From the NCBI GenBank assembly GCA_015680685.1, contig MNCI01020267.1, positions 207,753 to 271,752 of the forward strand: a stretch of 64,000 nucleotides of DNA. The letters are read 5' to 3'. A program made the translations under genes and the position numbers. The notes beneath the pieces are model-generated. The model saw only the letters and a program-made list of their open reading frames with translations, had not been told where the DNA came from and did no database searches. The stretch comes from Gnetum montanum. Taxonomy: Eukaryota; Streptophyta; Gnetopsida; Gnetales; Gnetaceae. Shown piece by piece: positions 57,830-64,000 of the stretch; position 1 is the first letter of the stretch; each line of letters begins with the position of its first letter.

Positions 57830-59050
57830 ATGGCACTATCATCAATGTGCAAGAACACTTTATAGCCAAGCACATTGTGCCTAAAATTCTTTAAGGCAAA
57901 CACCACTGCCATCAACTGCTTTTCTATGGTGGTGTAGTTTAGTTGTGCACCTGCAATGCTTCGACTTGCATAGTGAATGTAATATGGATGTTTTTGATCA
58001 TCTATCTATGTAAGCACTAACCCAAAAGCATAATTTGATACATCAATCATCACATGAAATAGTCTAGACCAATCAGGTGCTTGAAGAATTGGGGTTTCAA
58101 CAAACTTCTACTTCAGTTGCTGAAATGCTACTTCACATGTAGGGGTCCAAATGAACAATGCATCCTTTTTTGTCAATTCCACCAATGACTTGGCAATTTT
58201 GAAAAAATTCTTAATGAAGTGTTGGTAGTAGTTCATATGACCAATGAATGACCACACTTCTTTAACTATTTTTGGTTGATGGATTATTCATTGGATGACC
58301 CTTATTTTTTTAGGATCCACCTTGATTCTTGCTCTTGAAATACGGTGCCCCAAAACTATGCCTTCATGGACCATAATATGGCTCTTTTTCCAATTGAGTT
58401 GAAGGTTTGTTTCAGCACATCTCTTCAACACCTACTCAAAACGGTCCATGGCTTGCTCAAACATAGCTCTATAGGTAGAGAAGTCATCCATGAGAACTTT
58501 TACCCCATCACTGATCTATTGTTGGAAAATTCTTAGGATTAATCATTGAAATGTGGCTAGGCCATTACAAAGACCGAATGACATCTGACGGTAAGCAAGA
58601 ATCCCCCAAGGACTTGTGAAAGTTATCATTGCCTAGTCCTCTGGTGTAATCCAAATTTAGTTATAGCCACTATAACCATCTAGAAAGTTATAATAGCTAT
58701 GCCTAGAAATGGTTTCTAGCACTTGGTTGACAAAATGCAATGGAAAATGATCTTTGAAATTTTCCATATTGAGTAGTCGGAAGTTGATGCACACTCACCC
58801 TTTACCTCCTTTTTTGGGCTCAATCACGAGTGGACTAATCCACTCACTATTTGTGATAGTGTAGATGAATCCCACATTGATTTTTTCAATCTTCTCTTGG
58901 ATAATTTGCTTTAATTTTGGATTCAAATGCCACTATGGCTGTCATTTTGGGTTGATGGTTGGGTCAGTGTATATCTGATGCTAGCATATTCTTGGATCTA
59001 TTCTAGTGAGCTTGGAATATGACCAGGCAAAGGCTGCTGACCATTTTTCC
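57830..59050 (-). pseudogene. Reverse transcriptase and RNase H of element E
   Basis: Minus-strand pieces: SEWISPLVIEPKKGGKGECA near 58840-58780 (RT fingers), ITKFGLHQ near 58645, MTFGLCNGLATFQ-like sequence near 58570, and a C-terminal RNase H region with KHPYYIHYAS and a KAVVFALKNF-like stretch between 57990 and 57880. I could not locate an intact Y-x-D-D box. Frames change repeatedly. No second RNase H follows before integrase, in contrast to A, B and C. Confidence 0.68.
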
Positions 59051-59445
59051 ACAACCTTCATCAACATTTTCTTTTGTTCTACAACAAACTTGGCATTAAT
59101 TATGATCGACCTTTTATTTTTCAATAACACATACTCCATTCCAGCAAGTAGTGTCTTCAATTTAAAGGGCTCTTTTTAAAAATTATCAGGAATCTCCAAC
59201 TCTCTCCAATTTAACATCATCATTTGCTCCTTTAGAGAGCTAGTGATGAACTTGCTCAAGTTCATCCATACTTGCAACATATTCATTCATTACGCCCTTA
59301 GCAGGTTCCATGCATAAAGTATTACTACTAGAATCAGCTATTAGCCATTGGGTGCCTTCTTGTTTTATGGCTGCTACATACAAACATCTCTAGATTTCAA
59401 CTTCTAGTGCACATTGCTTGCATGTAGAAATAGATGTTCACTTCA
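59051..59445 (-). other. Linker between protease and RT of E
   Basis: Minus-strand sequence with short charged pieces; no domain recognised. Elements of this group have a poorly conserved linker here. Confidence 0.4.
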
Positions 59446-59874
59446 CTAATCATAACTTTTGCACACAATGGCACCTTGAGTTGATGTACGTGATACATGG
59501 AACCCTCTTCTTCTCAATCTTTCCAAATTCATTTTTTTTTTTTTGGATATCTCCAAGGAGAGATCTCTAATGCTCATTTTGACATCAATGGTGCTTAACC
59601 ACACCCTTCCCATAATAATTGGGAAGTCCCCCTTACAGCTCTCCATCTTGATTACTAGGAATACAATAAGATATGACTTCCCACAAGTAGTGGTTACAAT
59701 GTCTTCTACCAGTTTCAATGAAACAGTGATAGACTGGTCTTCTAGTTCCAGTTGGATGTTTCTCTTCTTCAAGGAAGGAAGGTTCCACATTGTGTACATC
59801 TCATGCGAGATCAGATTAACACCAGAACTAGAGTCAAGAAGAGCTTTACAAGGCTCATTCCTAGCAATTTGCAA
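59446..59874 (-). pseudogene. Aspartic protease of element E
   Basis: A 142-residue open segment. CKALLDSSSGVNLISHEMY holds the active-site region (D-S-S-S where D-S-G or D-x-G is usual), followed by beta-strand-like stretches and PIIMGRVWLST, the I-[LM]-G-R motif. Length fits a retropepsin plus start of the linker. It would cut the E polyprotein; the altered active site and the lack of a continuous frame to gag or RT make activity unlikely. Confidence 0.75.
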
Positions 59875-60589
59875 ATATACTAGGGAACTTATAGGATCAA
59901 CTAACTTTCTAGGTAGGTTACTAGCTTGAATCTAATCAGATACAACATGGGTCAACATTACAATATGGATTTGAGATGGATTTTGGTTTGAAGTGGACTC
60001 GGATAAAGGTGAGGTAGAGGAAGGTGGAGGAGTAAGGTTACCAACCACTAATGTATCTGAGGGCTTTGGTGGACTACGAGGTTGAAAGAAAGATCTTTTC
60101 TTTGTTCATGGTTCTGACCTACTTGGTGGATTAATTAATTGCAAATTAACCATCCTCATAGTGATTCTTTGCTATGGTTGGATCAATAATTCACCCTGCA
60201 TGGATGAAGCAGGTGGTAGCTGTGTAGGAGATGAAGGAGTAGGTGCAAGAACAGGAGGTGCATGAGGATAGTAGATGACATCCATACTTGGATAGGATGA
60301 TTGGTATACTTTAGGAGGGTAGTGGTGAGGTTGGTAAGAAACAACATAACTAGAGAAGTCCTATGGAGATGAAGGTTGCTATACATAATAACCATAGGGA
60401 TCTAGTTTCTGATAAGGGTACTACTATCTTGGAGGTGGAAACACCCATGATTGTAGTTGCTGCCATTGGTAGTACAATTCGTAAGGTTGCTTTGGAGTTC
60501 TACTTAGATAGTATTTTTGTGGTTGGTGGAACTATCAAGTGTTGCCTTGTGGATAAGGCAATCTTCTGGGTGTTTTCCTTTGTGTAAGT

Positions 60590-62456
60590 CGTGGATGTAA
60601 GGCATACATCCCAGATTCCTACAAGTGTGACACAATTGGACAACATCCCTTGGGATGTTTGTACTAGTAGACATAACATCCACCATCATCATTTGAGTCA
60701 CTATCTACAACCATCTTTATCATAGCATTTTTACCCTTATCCTTAGATATGGTACATTCAACTTCCTTATGTCTCTAGCACTCATGCTCACCACTTTTCT
60801 CCTTGGACTCTTTAGTAATTTTTAAGACAACTTGAAACCTATTGTCCATGGAGTCCCATAATTGGTCAACCTTAGCTATGAGTTTAGATTGCAATTTTTG
60901 GAGTGGCAAGGTTTTCTAATTAGCCACCTCATCTCTAGTTAATTCATCCTCACTATCTCAAAATCAAACCCCTCTTTTTTAAATAGAAGTGTTCTTGTTA
61001 TATTCCTCTTTACTTTCTCATTTTCTCAATTTTCCCTCCTCCTTAGCTACTTGCTCAATTAACTTTTAAATTTTATGGGCACTTAACTCTATCAATCTCC
61101 CTTAAGCATAGACACCAAGGGTTTTCCTTGTTTCAGACCGCAACCCATCTATGATATGGCAAAACTAATCAAGCTGAGAGAATCCATGGCTAGGGCACCT
61201 ATGCAATAGAGAGTAGTATTGGCCAGTAGCAGCATCCAAGGGCTCATGATTTCCTTGTTTCCACCCTTGAATTTTCTTCCTTAGATTGGATACTCAGGAG
61301 TATGTTTGATATTTTTCATGAACAATTTCAACATCGTTCTCCACTGCCTGATTGATTCTAGTTCCAAGGATTGGTACCAATTTTTTGCTTCCTTTATGAG
61401 TGTCCTTGGAAATCATTTCAGCTTTTTCTAGTCATTTTCAATATTCTACAAGGCACATGCATTTTGGAAGGCTTGAAGATGATTTTTCAAATTAGCATTA
61501 TATCCTCCCTCAAACCAAGGAATGTTGTTCATGTCTAGCCCTTTTATTCTACTACCCTTCATGTGCCTTGTTGGAATCCTCGTGGCCTATGTAATGTTTA
61601 ACATGCCCCAATTGGCAAGTAGAGGTTCATCAAAGCCATTGTGATGGTGCCTACGATGTTCTCTACTAGCCCTTCTTTCTTGATGATGGATCTCTCTAGA
61701 TCATCCACGTCTTCAATAATGACTATCCTGATGGTCCCTTCTATTGTTCTAGTCTCATCGGTCACCTCCATCATGGTTATTCCTTATACAACCACTATTT
61801 GAGCAAGAGGAAGATGATGATGATGATGAAGGAGAAGAGGAAGGAGAACTTGCTCTGCACTGATGCCTATCACCCTTCCTTTGATGCTCACAACCATGAT
61901 CATGAACATGACCTCCTTTTTTCCCCTTATCATGACTTGCCTTTCCAGATCCATGTTTGTTATTGGATCCATTTTGACCAAAACCTAGATTATGAATTGT
62001 GCATTGTATGTTTTGGTTGAGGGCTCCTTCAACAAAGTCAAAGAGAGGAGAATCACTAAAAAAGTGGTCACCTTCATCAAATGGGCCAAGCGGAGGTGGA
62101 AAAGTATTTGACCTCTTGCCCTTCATAAGCTCATGTTGGTGCTCTAGCTGATGATCCCTTAACTTTTGTGCTTCAGTGGGATGATAATCCCTTGAATCAG
62201 GATCTCGCATCTTGTATTTTCCATGAAGATGTTGAATCTTGTGTCGTGTGAGCATTAGCTGGAGCATTACTAGAACAGATCAATCAGGTGGAAACACAAT
62301 GTTTCCTTCTATGTCGCACCACCACAGCAGTTCATCTTGATGCAAGATGAAGGTGAATTCATGTAAATACTCATCGATATGAGCATATACCACCCTGTAT
62401 TGTTGAGGCACCTCGACTACCCTAGGTAGAGATGGGCTCTTGTGAGAAGAAGACAT
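60590..62456 (-). pseudogene. gag of element E
   Basis: An ATG at 62456 starts MSSSHKSPSLPRVVEVPQQY, 150 bp inside the primer site. The frame continues, after one stop near 62280, into an open 170-residue segment (62267-61755) rich in His, Lys, Gly and Ser. The capsid-like domain follows at about 61580-61150: FEGGYNANLKNHLQAFQNA, EAKNWYQSLELESI, FMKNI. A knuckle-like CHTCRNLG...HPEDC lies at 60640-60590. Gln/Pro/Ser-rich sequence leads to protease. Stops and shifts break the domain. Confidence 0.75.
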
Positions 62457-62604
62457 TTTGTGTTAATGAACTTATAAGAAGTATGTAATTAAGGTTTACT
62501 TTAATTGTAATTGTAATTTTTTTTCATAAGATTTGACTCTTAGGGTTTTGAATAATGAGGTTACTAAGTTTCACTTGGTTTTGATAGTGCACGTATAACT
62601 ATAG

Positions 62605-62622
62605 TCCTTGACAACGGCACCA
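62605..62622 (-). other. Primer binding site of element E, tRNA-Asp type
   Basis: Minus strand TGGTGCCGTTGTCAAGGA, which differs from the common tRNA-Asp-complementary site TGGCGCCGTTGCCGGGGA only by four transitions. One base separates it from the LTR. Confidence 0.78.
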
Positions 62623-62623
62623 A

Positions 62624-63492
62624 TGGTGAGTGGCGAGGTACCCTTACACCCAACCATATGAATCATAGGCATTCACATGCAATTCGGTCAAATTCCATAG
62701 ACTATAATTACTAAGTATGCTAGAGCTAAATAGTGTGTGTATGTTTTCCATTTTTTGTCTTCCTAGTCCCACTTGTGAAATGCAATTATATGATTAAGTG
62801 TGATTGAGGCATAAGATTTTTATTATTTTTTATTTTATCAATTTATTTGCCTACAACAAGAATGAAAGTGAGAGTGATTGAGTGCTAAGAAACTATTATT
62901 TATTCTAGCCTAACACAAGTAACCATTATCACTTTCTAGACACATCTTCAACTCTATGTAAACACTACTAGGTTGTCAAATGCTCACCGTTTTTGAGCTA
63001 TCAAGTGTCAGACGTATGTTCGAAGGGGTTGTGCTTATGTATTTTAATGAATTTTTTGATTAATCAAAATTAATTACTGCATGAACAACATTAATGTAAA
63101 ATGCATAAAATCACAATATATAAATGCATAAGAAAGAAAGTCTCAAGTGCTGCAAGGATGAATCAAAGAGTTCATCTTTATTGCCAACACAATGGCGTGT
63201 TCAGGTACATCAATGCTTGATTAAAGATCTGTTCACACTTTAATCTCCTATTGCAGGAACTTGGAAAACATTCTAGCTCTCAAATGAGCAAACTGTAAGA
63301 GTTTCACTACTTGACTACTAAAAACTACTCTCAATCGTGTTTCTAGGGGTTGTATTTATAGACCCAGGAGTAACTCTACGATATCGAATGTACAATATTG
63401 CATCTTGGGCCATAATATTGCATACCCGATATCATGTACGCAATATCGTGGTTACTCCAATATTGGAGTGTATGAAAAAACATGATTTATCA
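62624..63492 (-). repeat. 5' LTR of element E
   Basis: 869 bp, ends TGGTGAGTGG and GATTTATCA, aligned with 53450-54270. It has extra copies of CGATATC-type words (63377-63450). Confidence 0.88.
63353..63361 (-). promoter_or_regulatory. TATA box of the E 5' LTR
   Basis: Minus strand CTATAAATA, the presumed promoter of element E. Confidence 0.5.
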
Positions 63493-63497
63493 CCATG
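63493..63497. repeat. Target site duplication of element E (right)
   Basis: CCATG, identical to 53445-53449. Confidence 0.85.
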
Positions 63498-64000
63498 TAT
63501 GTTATCCTACAAAAAAAAAGTAATTACACGACCATGCAAATGACCTTTGACTCCATTTTACTTAATGTTTATAAAAGGTCCACAACTTTGTTTCATGCTT
63601 TGTAGATTCAAACAAAGTTTGCAGTGTTTCAATATGAGAAAAAAAAGAATATGAGGTCACTTGTTGTAGGTCATAGAAGTTATCAATGCCATTTTTTCTC
63701 ATTTGAACCATTGTGATTTGAAATGGGAGATTTGACCAAGGAACCCTATCTGATGTTTTGGGTCTCAAGGTCAAGGGTAGTTACGCCATTGCATGACATT
63801 AAGGCTAGATGATTAAGGACTTATAGGCTCTTGGTTTAGGAATTCAATGAAAAATTGGTTAAATAACATCATCATAAGGATCTATTTGGCCTAAAAGGCT
63901 AGTTAAATTACTTCCTCATCTTAATAGCTCAATCTTGCATCTCAACCTAAGCACATCAAGTGGCATCTACATGATATAACTGCTAAATAATGTTAAAAAA
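63498..64000. other. Unassigned flank of element E
   Basis: It should continue the sequence interrupted at 53449, but I do not recognise it as the end of the copia-like LTR. No gene or repeat identified. Confidence 0.4.

Larger units (their letters stand above)
53450..63492 (-). mobile_element. Element E: full-length Athila-like Ty3/gypsy element
   Basis: A 10.0-kb minus-strand element with LTRs of 821 and 869 bp, CCATG duplications on both sides, a tRNA-Asp-type primer site and a polypurine tract. Minus-strand order: 5' LTR, primer site, gag, protease, RT, RNase H, integrase, about 2 kb without recognisable genes, 3' LTR. There is a single RNase H and no chromodomain. The primer type, integrase motifs (GGHYAGR, GYYWPTIFRDAH) and the long region between integrase and the 3' LTR, where Athila can carry an env-like gene, suggest Athila. 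All genes are broken. Confidence 0.85.

Noticed and set aside
61799-62020. 73-residue plus-strand frame with a Met/Lys-rich start
   Set aside because: It is the complement of the Ser- and His-rich gag segment of element E.
1-64000. tRNA, rRNA or intact host genes
   Set aside because: No cloverleaf or rRNA-like sequence and no long uninterrupted non-transposon reading frame was seen on either strand; a tRNA or profile search would be needed to exclude small ones.

Overview
The window is plant nuclear DNA made almost entirely of nested, decayed LTR retrotransposons. The evidence is plant-type Ty1/copia and Ty3/gypsy proteins, host-like introns with GT...AG borders, 5-bp target site duplications (TSDs) and heavy C-to-T/G-to-A decay. 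It suits a large, repeat-rich seed-plant genome; I cannot name the species. I found no intact host gene, rRNA, tRNA or CRISPR array. One N lies at base 912.

Layout, left to right. (1) 1-4928: a minus-strand copia relic with initiator-Met-type primer site, two LTRs and a decayed gag, but no pol. (2) 5882-6867 plus 12764-16872: a partial copy (R1) of a section that recurs at 19718-24770 (R2). R1 is split by element A (6868-12763, TSD CAACC), an internally deleted Tat-lineage gypsy element. (3) 16873-24883 and 45035-50161: element C, a plus-strand Tat/Ogre-like gypsy element with protease (PR), a reverse-strand accessory gene, then reverse transcriptase (RT), two RNases H and integrase (INT). 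(4) 24889-45029: element B, a structurally complete 20.1-kb minus-strand Tat/Ogre-like element with 2.3-kb LTRs and TSD ATTTT, inserted in C between the accessory gene and RT. (5) 50162-52245: an LTR and 3' leader of a C-like element (D) in inverted orientation, making a large inverted repeat with the 3' end of C. (6) 52254-53449: a copia-like LTR fragment. (7) 53450-63492: element E, a full-length Athila-like gypsy element with tRNA-Asp-type primer site and TSD CCATG.

The most interesting item is an intron-containing gene that both B and C carry between PR and RT, on the strand opposite to gag-pol. In B it occupies 34028-37508 (+); in C 17979-21635 (-); R1 holds a third, broken copy. Its N-terminus reads as an FCP1/NIF-like HAD phosphatase domain in which the catalytic Asp motif is replaced by E-[LF]-V-G in all three copies. 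A second conserved domain of unknown function, an acidic stretch and a long charged C-terminal region follow. Introns fall at matching places in B and C. I infer that an ancestral element captured a host HAD gene with its introns in reverse orientation, where splicing of the element's own genomic RNA cannot remove them, and that descendants kept it while their LTRs and spacers diverged.

In B, short tandem repeats of one family (core GTTTAAGGTCATAGCAGA) sit at the borders of the modules: after INT, between RT and the accessory gene, and between the accessory gene and PR. A and B LTRs and the B gene-RT spacer share imperfect palindromes of the type GCTACACTGTGTAGCATAGC; the C spacer and D LTR use a different palindrome, CATGCTGTGGTAGCATG. 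All reading frames carry stops or shifts, so present copies look inactive. All alignments and identity estimates were made by eye.
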